Below, piece after piece: positions 1 to 8,925 of a stretch of DNA of 61,600 nt (its first letter is position 1; the number at the start of each line of letters is the position of its first letter). A program made the translations under genes and the position numbers. Below the pieces are notes generated by a model. It saw only the letters and a list, made by a program, of their open reading frames with translations, ran no database searches and was not told where the DNA came from. Origin of the DNA: Propionibacteriaceae bacterium (GTDB lineage Bacteria; Actinomycetota; Actinomycetes; Propionibacteriales; Propionibacteriaceae); the NCBI GenBank assembly GCA_030537675.1, contig JAUNVL010000004.1, positions 3,010-64,609 on the forward strand. The letters run 5' to 3'.

Positions 1-149
1 TTCCTTTCCGAACCGGCCGGAACCGGGCAGACAGCAGGCTACCCCCATGCTCTCCAGCGATGAGGCCAGCAGTTGCCCTGCCCAGCGATGGTCTCTCCTG
101 GCCGGAGAACCCCGTGGCCAGCACACGAGTTGAGCTGAAAAGTGTTTCT

Positions 150-162
150 CCACGGTCCGTGG
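150..162. promoter_or_regulatory. operator-like palindrome upstream of the first gene
   Basis: CCACGG-T-CCGTGG is a perfect 6+6 inverted repeat about 30-45 bases before the first gene. The rest of positions 1-193 shows only a short possible hairpin (arms at 98-103 and 116-121) and no convincing gene. A regulator-binding role is conjecture. Confidence 0.2.
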
Positions 163-193
163 TGCACCCCCGTGACCTCTGGGGGGACGTTGG

Positions 194-2113
194 GTGTTGA
201 ATGACGGCATGCTCCCCGCTCGCCTGATTCTTCGCCTGTTGCCTGCCATCGCGCTCCTGGCTTTCCTCCTGCCCACAGCAGGGCCAGCGACCGCCTTGGA
301 CAACACGGGCGATGCCGGGCTGACGGGGACCGCTGAACCCGCGTCGCCATCCGGGATCCAGCGCACCATGGAGCAGCGGATCGGCGGGGCGGACCGGTAC
401 GAGGTCGCTGCGAACGTGTCACGCTGGCTCCCCGAATCCGACGGCGCACTCGTGCTGGTGGCCTCAGGTGAAGTCTTCACGGACGCGCTCAGCGCGAGTC
501 CGCTGGCTGCACACGAGGGCGGTCGCCTCCTGTTGACGAGCGGCAAGTCCCTACCGCCCTCCGTCGTGGCCGAACTGACGCGCAGCCGTCCGAGCGAGAT
601 CGTGATCACCGGCGGTCCTGGCACCGTGTCGAATGCAGTACAAACCGCTCTCTCTGCGTATGCCCCGGTCACCCGGATCGGGGGAGCCGACCGATACGCG
701 GTGGCCGCGGGCATCGCGACCCGCATTCCCTCGAAGCACGTGGTCATCGCTTCAGGGGAACTGTTCTCCGACGCACTGTCCGCGGGACCCCTCGCGGCCA
801 AGTTGGGAGGACCACTGCTGCTGGTGCGCTCCGGCGAGTTGCCGGCTGCCACGGCTGAAGCGTTGCGTGCCATGGCACCGGAATCAGTCACGGTGCTGGG
901 CGGACCGGCCACCGTCGGCAAGGCAGTGCTCGATGAAATCGTCAGCATCACGGGCGCCCACACGACCCGCGTGGGCGGAGCCGACCGATACGAGGTGGCG
1001 GCAAACGTGGCGAAACAATTCTTCTCCACCGCAGACACCGCTGTGTTCGCCTCAGGCGTCCTCTTTCCGGATGGTCTGAGCGGTACACCGCTGGCGCATT
1101 CGTACGACGCCCCGATCCTGTTGAGTGCCAGTACCTGCAACCCGTCCCACACTCTGGAAGCGGTCCGATCGCTGGATGTCGGCTTCAAGTTCTTCGTCGG
1201 TGGAGCGTCATCCGTCACGAGTTCGGGATTCCAGTGCGGTGCCTCCACCGTTCTGCCGGCGATCAACCCGCCAGCTGTGACCACCATCGCTTCGACGGTG
1301 CCACTGGGCAGTCCCGATGAGGAAGCTTTCTACTTCGTTCCACATCAGGATGATGAGCTCATCTCGATGGTGGGTGGAATCGTCCGTGACATCAACCTGG
1401 GACGGCGGGTGCACGTGTACGTGATGCACACCGGCTTCTGGACGGGTGTGAAGCAAATCATGTGTGATACCGAGAAGATCTGCCTCACTGACGACCAACT
1501 GTCCGCTGCCCGCAACGCAGAGATACTCACCTCACTCGAGAGGTTGGGCGTGCCTTCGGCATGCGTCCATTTCCTGCACGTGTCAGAGAATGATCCGGCG
1601 GCTGGGGCGTACGCGCGGCACGCTGTCGACGACGTGATGGCCACCGCAGGTCCGTACTCACATTTTCGCACCATCAGTTGGTTGGATGCCCATCCGAACC
1701 ACTACCTGCTGGGCCACGCGTTGAGGAGGACATGCGCCGCGGCGCCAGCAGAAACTGATTGCCTCTGGTTCCAGTCGACGGTGTACCAGACGCGTCCGGA
1801 GGCGCTGCGATTCAACCCTGTGGGCACCCCGCGTGGCGAGGTGATCACCGCTGCTTCGTGGCAGGTTTCCTGGGCGGCTGCTGCGTACCGGGAGAACGAC
1901 CCGGCCCGTGGACGATACGGCATTGGCTGGCGTTCGGTGAGCAGCCAGATCGCCTGGATCGAGAAGTACAGATACAGCTGGGCGCACGGTGTGGAGTGGC
2001 CTTCCGCGAGCGCAAGGGCCGCGGCCGAACAATGGATGAAGAAGTACCAGCCCGGGATCGATCCCAACGGTAAGTCCTCCATCACAACCGTGCCCTTCGA
2101 GGAGCAGTTCTGA
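194..2113 (+). CDS. secreted cell-wall-binding (CWB2) protein with PIG-L-type deacetylase domain
   Basis: The N-terminus is a signal peptide with a hydrophobic core (LLPAIALLAFLLP) and an Ala-rich end. Three cell-wall-binding repeat 2 units follow at roughly residues 65-345, each starting with an R-I/V-GGADRY motif and containing GGP/GGA turns. CWB2 repeats normally hold surface proteins non-covalently to wall polymers. From about residue 375 there is a PIG-L/LmbE-type domain: PHQDDE at 383-388 is the metal/catalytic motif (usually A/PHPDDE) and DAHPNH near 498-503 is the second metal motif. The likely activity is metal-dependent deacetylation of an N-acetylated sugar outside the cell; the substrate is unknown. 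The listed start is GTG at 194; an in-frame ATG at 209 is equally possible. Confidence 0.8.
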   Translation: MLNDGMLPARLILRLLPAIALLAFLLPTAGPATALDNTGDAGLTGTAEPASPSGIQRTMEQRIGGADRYEVAANVSRWLPESDGALVLVASGEVFTDALSASPLAAHEGGRLLLTSGKSLPPSVVAELTRSRPSEIVITGGPGTVSNAVQTALSAYAPVTRIGGADRYAVAAGIATRIPSKHVVIASGELFSDALSAGPLAAKLGGPLLLVRSGELPAATAEALRAMAPESVTVLGGPATVGKAVLDEIVSITGAHTTRVGGADRYEVAANVAKQFFSTADTAVFASGVLFPDGLSGTPLAHSYDAPILLSASTCNPSHTLEAVRSLDVGFKFFVGGASSVTSSGFQCGASTVLPAINPPAVTTIASTVPLGSPDEEAFYFVPHQDDELISMVGGIVRDINLGRRVHVYVMHTGFWTGVKQIMCDTEKICLTDDQLSAARNAEILTSLERLGVPSACVHFLHVSENDPAAGAYARHAVDDVMATAGPYSHFRTISWLDAHPNHYLLGHALRRTCAAAPAETDCLWFQSTVYQTRPEALRFNPVGTPRGEVITAASWQVSWAAAAYRENDPARGRYGIGWRSVSSQIAWIEKYRYSWAHGVEWPSASARAAAEQWMKKYQPGIDPNGKSSITTVPFEEQF

Positions 2114-2246
2114 CACGTCGGCACGGATGTCCGTGGGCAGTGCGACGACCACCGGGGCAAGGAAGTATCCTGCGGGCACGGGCTGCCGAGGCCACGGCGC
2201 CCCCAGCGCATCGCCGGCGCCCACGGATGAGAGATGGGTGGGGAGA

Positions 2247-2645
2247 ATGCGCCGACTGAGCGAGTCGTTTCGTCGCGGTGAGCGGAATGCTCTGGTGGTG
2301 GCGATCCTGTGGGCCGCCATCGTCGCGGTCGGTGCGTTCGTTGCGCCGCTGTACCGCGGAGGTGCGACGCTCGTGGGGGTGAATGGTTCCTACACGGCCA
2401 TCGCGGCCGTCACCCCGTTGGTGCTCGCAGTCGGGACGACCGTGGCGCTGGCATTGCGCGGCAGCCTCGCCGGCGCGGGCCCACTCGCATGGACGCTGAG
2501 CGCACTGTGCGCATTGTTCGCCGTGGTCTCCTTCCTCTCGATCGGCGTGTTCATCCTCCCGACCGCGGGATGCCTCATCTACGCCTGCGCCATGCACGGA
2601 CGGGAGCCGTCGACAGGGTTCTACCTCACCTTCAAATGGCGGTGA
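2247..2645 (+). CDS. small multi-pass membrane protein, function unknown
   Basis: The protein has about 132 residues, a short basic N-terminus and four hydrophobic stretches consistent with membrane helices, then a short polar C-terminus. I do not recognise a family. The ATG at 2247 is preceded by a GGGGAGA ribosome-binding sequence; a longer frame from 2127 is open, but its N-terminal 40 residues look non-coding. It follows the surface deacetylase on the same strand after a gap of about 130 bases and converges on the next gene. Confidence 0.6.
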   Translation: MRRLSESFRRGERNALVVAILWAAIVAVGAFVAPLYRGGATLVGVNGSYTAIAAVTPLVLAVGTTVALALRGSLAGAGPLAWTLSALCALFAVVSFLSIGVFILPTAGCLIYACAMHGREPSTGFYLTFKWR

Positions 2646-2726
2646 TGTTGCCGCTCAGCAACCTTCGTCCTCGAGCCGTCGTTCGGCGGTGGCCAGGTCC
2701 GCCAGGTTCCGTGGGATGAACCAATG

Positions 2727-3725
2727 TCACTGGTTGAGTGTGACGCCGTGCGCGGCCCGGTGGGCCGCCAGGATGGTGTCGACGACCCGTGCCGTACGCA
2801 GCGCCGAGACTCCTGTGCTGGGGCAGTGCCCGGAGCCGAGCAACTCGTCGACGACGCTCTGGATGAGCGGCTCCTGCACCGTGGAGGGGTAGGGCGCGGG
2901 GATGCTCCGTCGGCTCCCGCCGGTCCGCAGTTCGAGCGGTTGCTCGTCGAAGACCGAGAAACTCAGCGTGCCGCCGGAACCCACGATCTGCACCTCGTCC
3001 AGGTTCTCGCCGGCCGCGAAGCACCACAGGCCTGTGCCCACGGCCCCCGACTCGTACTCGAAGACGGCGCCGACCAGATCCTCCGCCGCCCCGCTGCCGG
3101 CGCGATTCGTCGCCCGCCCCGTGACGTGCGTGACGGGTCCGACGAGATAATCCAGGAGGTCCAGTGTGTGTGACGCAAGGTCCACGAAGTGTCCACCACC
3201 GGAGACCTCCGGCCGCAACCGCCACGGCACCTTCTCCCCCTGCACCGAATCCGCAGGCCGCAGGTGGCGGATCGTGACGGCTTGCACATCCCCGATGGCG
3301 CCGTCGGCCAGCAGGCGCCGGACCGTCTGGAAGCGGGGCATGGCACGGCGATAGTAGGCGACGAACAGCGGGAGACCGGCGCGACCTGCAGCCTCGTTCA
3401 TCTGGATGCACTCCCGGGCAGTGCGGGCCATCGGCTTCTCGACGTACACGGGTTTGCCGGCCTCGAGCACCCGGATGGCGTAGTCGCGGTGGGAGTCGGG
3501 TGGGGTGGCCACGTAGACCGCGTCGACCTCGTCGTCGTGGATGAGTTCGTCCGCGTCGTCGTACCACTTCGGCACACCATGGCGGGCCGCGTAGTCGGCG
3601 GCTTTGGCCCCCGTCCTGCGCATCACTGCGACGAGCTCGGATCCTTGCGCCTGCTGGAAACCGGGCCCGCTCTTGACCTCGGTGACGTCACCGACGCCGA
3701 TGATGCCCCAGCGCACTGTTTCCAT
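2727..3725 (-). CDS. Gfo/Idh/MocA family NAD(P)-dependent oxidoreductase
   Basis: A 332-residue protein with the N-terminal Rossmann motif GIIGVGDVTE near residue 8. The family-defining EKP motif (YVEKPMART) is near residue 94, and a C-terminal alpha/beta substrate domain contains GGGHFVDLASHTLD. Enzymes of this family oxidise or reduce sugars, inositols or related cyclic polyols with NAD(P); the substrate cannot be read from the sequence. It is distinct from the NanOx-like family member at 14742-15854, lacking its SWKK and HLYHH motifs. It appears to be transcribed alone from a leaderless promoter. Confidence 0.8.
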   Translation of the reverse strand: METVRWGIIGVGDVTEVKSGPGFQQAQGSELVAVMRRTGAKAADYAARHGVPKWYDDADELIHDDEVDAVYVATPPDSHRDYAIRVLEAGKPVYVEKPMARTARECIQMNEAAGRAGLPLFVAYYRRAMPRFQTVRRLLADGAIGDVQAVTIRHLRPADSVQGEKVPWRLRPEVSGGGHFVDLASHTLDLLDYLVGPVTHVTGRATNRAGSGAAEDLVGAVFEYESGAVGTGLWCFAAGENLDEVQIVGSGGTLSFSVFDEQPLELRTGGSRRSIPAPYPSTVQEPLIQSVVDELLGSGHCPSTGVSALRTARVVDTILAAHRAAHGVTLNQ

Positions 3726-3738
3726 GCCCGCGATGCTA
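3726..3738 (-). promoter_or_regulatory. leaderless -10 element for the oxidoreductase at 3725
   Basis: On the minus strand TAGCAT is followed by exactly 7 bases and then the ATG, placing the transcription start at or next to the start codon. No Shine-Dalgarno sequence is present. Confidence 0.5.
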
Positions 3739-3766
3739 TCCGTCGCGCCCCACCCGGTGTCTCAGC

Positions 3767-4381
3767 TTAGGCGATGAGTGTGGCGTAGTCCTCGCGGAGG
3801 TCCTTGACGCTGTAGCCCTCGGTCCAGATGACCTGGACTCGCCGATCGTCACCGATGCCCAGGATCTGGGAGCCATGATCGACCTCGTAGCCGCCTGAGG
3901 GCAGCTTCTTGCCCTCCTCGATGGCGATGCCCATGGACGCGGCGATACCAGAGATGACGTCGAGTTCGGCGGTCAGTCCGATGAACGACTCGTCGATGCG
4001 CTCCAGGTAGGCCTTCAGCACCTCGGGCGTGTCGCGCGCCGGGTCGGTCGTGACCATGACGAGTGTGAGCTCGTCACCAAGACCGTCCTCGAGTCGTCGT
4101 TTGGCCGTGGCCATGTCGGCCAGGATTCCGGAGCAGACGTCGGGGCAGTTGGTGTAGCCGTAGAACAACGCCATCGCCTTCGTGGTGGGCGAGGTGGCCA
4201 GGTTCCACGGCATGCCGTTCTGGTCCGTCAGGTCCACATCCGGCATCGGATAGCCATCGGTGAGGCCGGTCCCGTTGAAGCCGTCGTCATTCATCTGGAT
4301 GCTCGCCGGAGGTCGATCATCGCCACAGGCAGCCAATGGGACCAGCAACAGCGCGCCCAGTAGGCCCCGCCTGCCAATCAC
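3767..4381 (-). CDS. SCO1/SenC family lipoprotein (copper chaperone / thiol-disulfide type)
   Basis: A 204-residue protein beginning with a lipoprotein signal (lipobox LAAC at residues 16-19). It contains the SCO metal/thiol motif YTNCPDVC near residues 76-83; the second His expected in SCO proteins is plausibly the one in EVDHGSQ. SCO proteins deliver copper to the CuA site of cytochrome oxidase or act as extracytoplasmic thiol reductases. The ATG overlaps the trpA stop by 4 bases (ATGA), so it is translated at the end of the trp transcript although its role is respiratory. Confidence 0.85.
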   Translation of the reverse strand: MIGRRGLLGALLLVPLAACGDDRPPASIQMNDDGFNGTGLTDGYPMPDVDLTDQNGMPWNLATSPTTKAMALFYGYTNCPDVCSGILADMATAKRRLEDGLGDELTLVMVTTDPARDTPEVLKAYLERIDESFIGLTAELDVISGIAASMGIAIEEGKKLPSGGYEVDHGSQILGIGDDRRVQVIWTEGYSVKDLREDYATLIA

Positions 4382-5229
4382 GCCTGCCCCCTTCGAACGC
4401 CTTCCGCAAGTTCATCCACCAGGGCCCGCAGCTTCTCCAGGTCGCCGGGCATGTCCGCGCCGTCGGAGTCAAGGCATCGCAGGAGCGCCGATCCGACGAT
4501 GACGGCGTCGGCGTACGTGGCCACCTCCGCGGCCTGGTCCCCGTTGGAAACACCCAGCCCGATGCCGACGGGCAGGAGATGATCTGCTGCCTTCGCACGG
4601 TCGGCGATGATGGGGGCGGCTGAGGACGTGGTGGTCCGTGTTCCCGTGACACCCATCACGCTGGTGGCGTACACCCAGCCACGGCAGGCGGCCATCGTGG
4701 AGGCGATGCGATCATCGGTGGAACTGGGCGCCACGAGGAAGATGCGGTCCAGCCCGTGCTTGTCGGTGGCTGCCGTCCACACTTCGGCCTCGTCAGGGGT
4801 CAGGTCGGGCGTGATGACGCCGGCGCCCCCGGCGGCCCTGAAGTCGCGCGCGAATTCGTCCGGGCCGTACTGCTCGATGAGATTCCAGTACGTCATCACC
4901 AGCGGCGTGCAACCGCTCTCGGCGACGGCCTGGGCTGCGCGGAAGGCGTCGCGGGTGCGCACACCTCTGCGCAGTGCCTTGGTGGTGGCGTGTTGAATGA
5001 CAAGGCCGTCGAGGACCGGGTCCGAGTACGGGATGCCGATCTCCACGAGATCCACGCCGACGCCGTCGGACAGGGCACGGAAAGCCTCAAGGCTCTGGTC
5101 GACCGTGGGGTAACCGACGGGCAGGTACGCGATCAGGGCTGCGCGGCCCTCCGCGGCGCATTGGGCAATCACCTTGCCGGAGATCCCGAGCCGGGACTCG
5201 TCGGTGAATCTGCTGCTCATGCTGCTCAC
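4378..5229 (-). CDS. trpA: tryptophan synthase alpha subunit
   Basis: Cleaves indole-3-glycerol phosphate to indole and glyceraldehyde-3-phosphate, passing indole to TrpB. The catalytic Glu and Asp lie in the conserved segment [15 protein letters not shown] place the start at GTG 5229: GGAGG sits 6 bases before it and the GTG overlaps the trpB TGA (GTGA, 4 bases), giving 283 residues. An ATG at 5220 is the alternative but is 15 bases from the same ribosome-binding site. An open extension further upstream runs inside trpB and is not real. The gene is coupled to trpB upstream and to the SCO gene downstream. Confidence 0.95.
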   Translation of the reverse strand: MSSMSSRFTDESRLGISGKVIAQCAAEGRAALIAYLPVGYPTVDQSLEAFRALSDGVGVDLVEIGIPYSDPVLDGLVIQHATTKALRRGVRTRDAFRAAQAVAESGCTPLVMTYWNLIEQYGPDEFARDFRAAGGAGVITPDLTPDEAEVWTAATDKHGLDRIFLVAPSSTDDRIASTMAACRGWVYATSVMGVTGTRTTTSSAAPIIADRAKAADHLLPVGIGLGVSNGDQAAEVATYADAVIVGSALLRCLDSDGADMPGDLEKLRALVDELAEGVRRGQA

Positions 5230-6464
5230 GCCATGCCTCCGACGACCTTGTCGGGCTGCCCCGACATGCCGAACCACTCGAATGCGGTGCTCACGTCCTT
5301 GTCGCCGCGGCCCGAGAGGCACACGAGGATGGTGGGCGTGGCATCCGGTTGTTCCTCGGCAAGGCGCAATCCCAGCCGCTTCACCCCCGCCAGAGCGTGC
5401 GCGGTCTCGATGGCGGGCATGATGCCTTCAGTCCGCGTGAGCTCGCCGAATGCCTGCATGGCCTCGGCATCGGTGACGCCCTCGTAGGTGGCGCGACCAC
5501 TCTTGGCCAGCCAGGCGTGCTCGGGTCCCACCCCCGGGTAGTCCAGTCCCGCTGAGATCGAGTGGGACTCGATGGTCTGGCCGTCCTCGTTCTGCAGCAC
5601 GTAGGTGCGGGCGCCGTGCAGCACGCCCATGGTCCCGGCGGAGATGGTGGCCGCGTGGCGTCCCGTCTCGATACCGTCGCCAGCCGCCTCGTAGCCCCAC
5701 AGTTGAACGCTGTCATCCGGGATGAAGTCCGCGAACATGCCCAGTGCGTTGGAGCCGCCTCCGACGCAGGCCGCCACGTGGTCGGGCAGTGCGCCGTGAT
5801 CCTCGATCATCTGGGCGCGTGCCTCCGTGGAGATGATGCGCTGCAATTCGCGCACCATCCACGGGAACGGGTGTGGGCCAGCGACGGTGCCGATCAGGTA
5901 GTGGGTGTTCTCCACGGTGGAGACCCATTCCCGCATGGCTTCGTTCATCGCGTCCTTGAGCGTGCGCGACCCGGCGGCGACGGCGTGCACCTCAGCGCCC
6001 AACAGCTGCATCCGCGCCACGTTCAACGCCTGGCGCTTGGTGTCCACCTCGCCCATGTAGACGCGGCACTCAAGCCCCATCAGTGCCGCGGCAGTGGCGG
6101 TCGCCACGCCGTGCTGACCGGCGCCGGTCTCGGCAATGACGCGGGTCTTGCCCATCCGCTTGGTCAGGAGTGCCTGGCCCAGCACGTTGTTGATCTTGTG
6201 GGCACCGGTGTGGTTCAGGTCCTCGCGCTTCAACAGCACGCGCGCGTTGCCGCACAGCTTCGAGAAGTTCTCGGCGACGGTGATGGGGGTGGGGCGGCCC
6301 GAGTAGTCGCGCTGGAGCCGACGCAGCTCCGTCGTGAAGGTCGGGTCCTCGTTGGCACGAGAGAATTCGGAGGCCAGTTCTGCCAGTGCAGCATTCAGCG
6401 CTTCAGGCACGAACTTGCCGCCGAAGTCACCGAAATGGCCGGTGGCGTCGGGAAGCAGGGTCAT
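5226..6464 (-). CDS. trpB: tryptophan synthase beta subunit
   Basis: A 412-residue PLP enzyme that condenses indole with L-serine to form tryptophan. The PLP lysine motif HTGAHKINN and the phosphate-binding run GGGSNA (in [11 protein letters not shown]) are intact. The length is normal for TrpB1. The gene lies after a DUF808 membrane-protein gene rather than directly after trpC. A TAGTCT element 7 bases before the ATG suggests that trpBA can also be transcribed from its own leaderless promoter. Confidence 0.97.
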   Translation of the reverse strand: MTLLPDATGHFGDFGGKFVPEALNAALAELASEFSRANEDPTFTTELRRLQRDYSGRPTPITVAENFSKLCGNARVLLKREDLNHTGAHKINNVLGQALLTKRMGKTRVIAETGAGQHGVATATAAALMGLECRVYMGEVDTKRQALNVARMQLLGAEVHAVAAGSRTLKDAMNEAMREWVSTVENTHYLIGTVAGPHPFPWMVRELQRIISTEARAQMIEDHGALPDHVAACVGGGSNALGMFADFIPDDSVQLWGYEAAGDGIETGRHAATISAGTMGVLHGARTYVLQNEDGQTIESHSISAGLDYPGVGPEHAWLAKSGRATYEGVTDAEAMQAFGELTRTEGIMPAIETAHALAGVKRLGLRLAEEQPDATPTILVCLSGRGDKDVSTAFEWFGMSGQPDKVVGGMA

Positions 6465-6477
6465 GCGCGCAAGACTA
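6465..6477 (-). promoter_or_regulatory. leaderless -10 element for trpB
   Basis: TAGTCT on the minus strand lies exactly 7 bases before the trpB ATG, with no ribosome-binding sequence between. This predicts an internal trpBA start inside the trp cluster. Confidence 0.45.
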
Positions 6478-6486
6478 CCGGCTCCG

Positions 6487-7476
6487 TTACGAGGTCCCTG
6501 ACGCCGAATCGTCCGCGGTCAGAGCTTCGTCGCGGCTGTCGCCGTGGTGGTTCTTCGGCCAGCCCACCGTGTGCAGGACGCCGAGGACAACAAACCCCCA
6601 GAGGGTGCCGAGGACGAGCGAGCAGAGCGTGTTGACGATCCATGCGAGCGTGGCGCCCACGCCTGTCACGCCGACGACGAGACCCTCAAGCCAGTGCACC
6701 AGCGCGTAGGGAGACTCGAGCCCGAGTTCGTCAAGACCCACCAGAATGATGTGTCCACCCACCCAGAGCATCGCAAAAATTCCGACGACCGACAGGGCGG
6801 TCAACACTTTGGGCATCGCTGACACGAGGGCACGTCCCACCGCCTGGGAACGCTTCGAGTCGCGGCCGGCCAGGGCCAGGCCCACGTCGTCCATCTTGAC
6901 GATCAGCGCCACCACGCCGTAGACCAGCGCCGTGATGCCGAACGCCACGACCATGAGGATGACGGCGCGGGAGACGAACCCCTCGGCGGCCACCTCGTTC
7001 AACGAGATCACCATGATCTCGGCGCTCAGGATGAAGTCGGTGCGGATGGCGCCCTTGACGACGTTGCCCTCCGCTTCCGGCCCCTGGAGAACGGCGGGCA
7101 CCTCCTTCTGCGGCTCGTCGCGTCGTAGCCACTCGAGCAACTTCTCGGCGCCCTCGAAGCACAGGTAGGTGCCGCCCACCATGAGCAGCGGTGTCAGGAA
7201 CCACGGCAGGAACTGGCTGAGCAGGAGGATCACGGGGAGGATGATGAGGAGCTTGTTACGCAGCGACCCGAGCGCAATCTTCTTGATGATCGGCAGTTCG
7301 CGTTTGGGGTTCACCCCCGCGACGTACTGCGGCGTGACCGCGGTGTCGTCCACCACCACTCCAGCGGCCTTCATGCTCGCACGTCCCGCCGCTGCCGCAA
7401 CGTCGTCGACGCTGGCCGCGGCCAGTTTGGCGAGGGCTGCGACGTCGTCGAGGAGGGCGGCCAGTCCGCCGCTCAT
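6487..7476 (-). CDS. DUF808 family inner-membrane protein
   Basis: A 329-residue protein that opens with the family signature of a Gly/Ala-rich segment ([16 protein letters not shown]). It continues with [19 protein letters not shown] and several membrane helices, including [22 protein letters not shown]808 (YedI-like) proteins are widespread integral membrane proteins of unknown role. The ATG overlaps the trpC stop by 4 bases, so it is co-transcribed with trpC. There is no evident link to tryptophan synthesis, and its position between trpC and trpB is unusual. Confidence 0.85.
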   Translation of the reverse strand: MSGGLAALLDDVAALAKLAAASVDDVAAAAGRASMKAAGVVVDDTAVTPQYVAGVNPKRELPIIKKIALGSLRNKLLIILPVILLLSQFLPWFLTPLLMVGGTYLCFEGAEKLLEWLRRDEPQKEVPAVLQGPEAEGNVVKGAIRTDFILSAEIMVISLNEVAAEGFVSRAVILMVVAFGITALVYGVVALIVKMDDVGLALAGRDSKRSQAVGRALVSAMPKVLTALSVVGIFAMLWVGGHIILVGLDELGLESPYALVHWLEGLVVGVTGVGATLAWIVNTLCSLVLGTLWGFVVLGVLHTVGWPKNHHGDSRDEALTADDSASGTS

Positions 7477-8258
7477 GCGTTGACCGCCCCGGCCAGACCT
7501 GCGACGGCGCTGCGGGGGTCACCGTGGCGCACGAGCGCCTCTCCCACGAGGATGACGTCGGCGCCCTCGTCAGCCACACGGGCTGCGTCGGCCGGTGTGA
7601 GGATGCCGGACTCCGCGACCTTCACAGCGGCATCGCCGATGCGCCCGGCGAGCCCGCCGAAGGTGGCGAGGTCCACGTGGAGGGTCTTCAGGTTGCGGTT
7701 GTTCACGCCGATGAGTTCGGCCCCGATGGCCAGGGCGCGGTCCACCTCTTCGATGGTGTGGGTCTCCACGAGCGGTGTCATGCCCAACTCAAGGGCCAGG
7801 CTGTGGAACGAGGAGAGCTGTGCGTCGGTCAGGGACGCGACGATCAGCAACACCATGTCCGCGCCGTGGGCCCGGGCTTCGAAGAACTGGTACTCCTCCA
7901 CCATGAAGTCCTTGCGCAGCACCGGCACCCGCACCCGGGCTCGGACGGCGTCCAGGTCTGCCAGGGTGCCGTTGAAGCGTCGCTTCTCGGTGAGCACCGA
8001 GATGGCGGACGCGCCTCCGGCCGCATACTCCGCGGCCAGGGACGCCGGATCGGCTATCTCCGCAAGGTCACCCTTGGACGGGGACTTGCGTTTGACCTCG
8101 GCAATCACGGCCAGGCCGGGTGCGCGGAAGCTCGGCATGACGTCGATGGCGGCAGGGGCACGCAGTGCGGCGGCCTCGACGTCGGCCAGCGTGGTGGATG
8201 CCATGCGAATGGCAAGGTCCTCGCGGACGCCGACGACGATGTCGTCGAGCACGGTCAC
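7473..8258 (-). CDS. trpC: indole-3-glycerol phosphate synthase
   Basis: Closes 1-(2-carboxyphenylamino)-1-deoxyribulose-5-phosphate to indole-3-glycerol phosphate. The catalytic segment EVKRKSPSKGDL, the central RKDF and the C-terminal GEALVRHGDP phosphate-binding region are all visible. The start is GTG 8258, which overlaps the TGA of the HGxxPAAW gene (GTGA) and gives a normal 261-residue protein; the long open frame upstream is a shadow of neighbouring genes. No TrpF domain is fused, and trpD, trpF and trpG are not in the window. Confidence 0.95.
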   Translation of the reverse strand: MTVLDDIVVGVREDLAIRMASTTLADVEAAALRAPAAIDVMPSFRAPGLAVIAEVKRKSPSKGDLAEIADPASLAAEYAAGGASAISVLTEKRRFNGTLADLDAVRARVRVPVLRKDFMVEEYQFFEARAHGADMVLLIVASLTDAQLSSFHSLALELGMTPLVETHTIEEVDRALAIGAELIGVNNRNLKTLHVDLATFGGLAGRIGDAAVKVAESGILTPADAARVADEGADVILVGEALVRHGDPRSAVAGLAGAVNA

Positions 8259-8464
8259 GAGGGCTGGCCCATTCCCATCGCCTTCAGCACCATGGTGGTC
8301 AGTCCGGACAGCAGCACGATGGCGCCGCCGATGATGACCAGGATCCACATGGGGCCGAGCACTGAGCCGATGGCGGCCAGAACGAAACCGATGGACGCGA
8401 GAATTGAACCCACCCAGGCAGCGGGGCTGCGTCCGTGGTGGTAGAACTGCGGGGTCCTTGCCAT
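8255..8464 (-). CDS. HGxxPAAW family small membrane protein
   Basis: A 69-residue protein with the motif HHGRSPAAWVG near the N-terminus, then two hydrophobic helices. This small actinobacterial family has no known function and typically sits just before trpC, as here. The ATG has an AGGAAAGG ribosome-binding sequence. A GATAAT element at 8508-8513 (minus strand) could supply a promoter for this gene and trpC. Confidence 0.85.
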   Translation of the reverse strand: MARTPQFYHHGRSPAAWVGSILASIGFVLAAIGSVLGPMWILVIIGGAIVLLSGLTTMVLKAMGMGQPS

Positions 8465-8507
8465 GGCAGGGGCCTTTCCTTGATGTGGTGAAGCTGTCGG
8501 GGACGAG

Positions 8508-8513
8508 ATTATC
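8508..8513 (-). promoter_or_regulatory. possible -10 element before HGxxPAAW-trpC
   Basis: GATAAT on the minus strand, at the very 3' end of the upstream membrane-protein gene, about 44 bases before the ATG at 8464. It is a good match to TATAAT; no clear -35 was identified. Confidence 0.3.
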
Positions 8514-8925
8514 GCGAATCCGGGCCGGGCGGCTCTTTCGCGTCCGTCGTGGGGTCATCGCCGGCATCCAGTTGCTTCCAGAGGTCCCTGACGGGTTCCC
8601 GTTTCGACGTCGTTGCTGCAGCGCGCCAGAGCGGCCCACGCATCACAGTGCCGACGGCAGCGACTGCCAGGACGGCGGCAAAGACAACGCCCAGCAACGC
8701 CCATCCCCCGGCCAGAACTGCACTGATGGCAGCTCCGATGCTGAGCAGCAGCCCCAGGATGCCCATGACCCGCAGACCGGGGCCCCGGAGCATGGCGGAG
8801 AGTCCGACGCCAGCGGCCGATGCCCAGCCGAGAGCCTGCACGGCGGGGGCCTGTGCCCCCAACCCGGTGAACGCGATCCCCAGAGCGCCGATGACGGCCA
8901 GCAGCGCAGTGACCCGACCGTTCAC
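8509..8925 (-). CDS. Trp biosynthesis-associated membrane protein (TIGR02234-like)
   Basis: About 138 residues with four hydrophobic stretches and a polar, Asp/Glu/Pro-rich C-terminal tail. Its place directly after trpE, the helix pattern and the RGPxLRxxG element (RGPGLRVMG) fit the actinobacterial Trp-operon membrane protein family, whose role is unknown. The start is GTG 8925, overlapping the trpE TGA (GTGA); the open frame further upstream lies inside trpE. Confidence 0.75.
   Translation of the reverse strand: MNGRVTALLAVIGALGIAFTGLGAQAPAVQALGWASAAGVGLSAMLRGPGLRVMGILGLLLSIGAAISAVLAGGWALLGVVFAAVLAVAAVGTVMRGPLWRAAATTSKREPVRDLWKQLDAGDDPTTDAKEPPGPDSR

Noticed and set aside
1..193. Possible riboswitch (for example cyclic di-AMP type) before the cell-wall protein
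   Set aside because: The conserved core sequences of that riboswitch could not be found; only short generic hairpins are present.
39..449. 136-codon open frame on the minus strand at the left end
   Set aside because: It overlaps the signal peptide region of the surface deacetylase on the other strand and has the Arg/Pro-rich composition of a GC-rich shadow frame.
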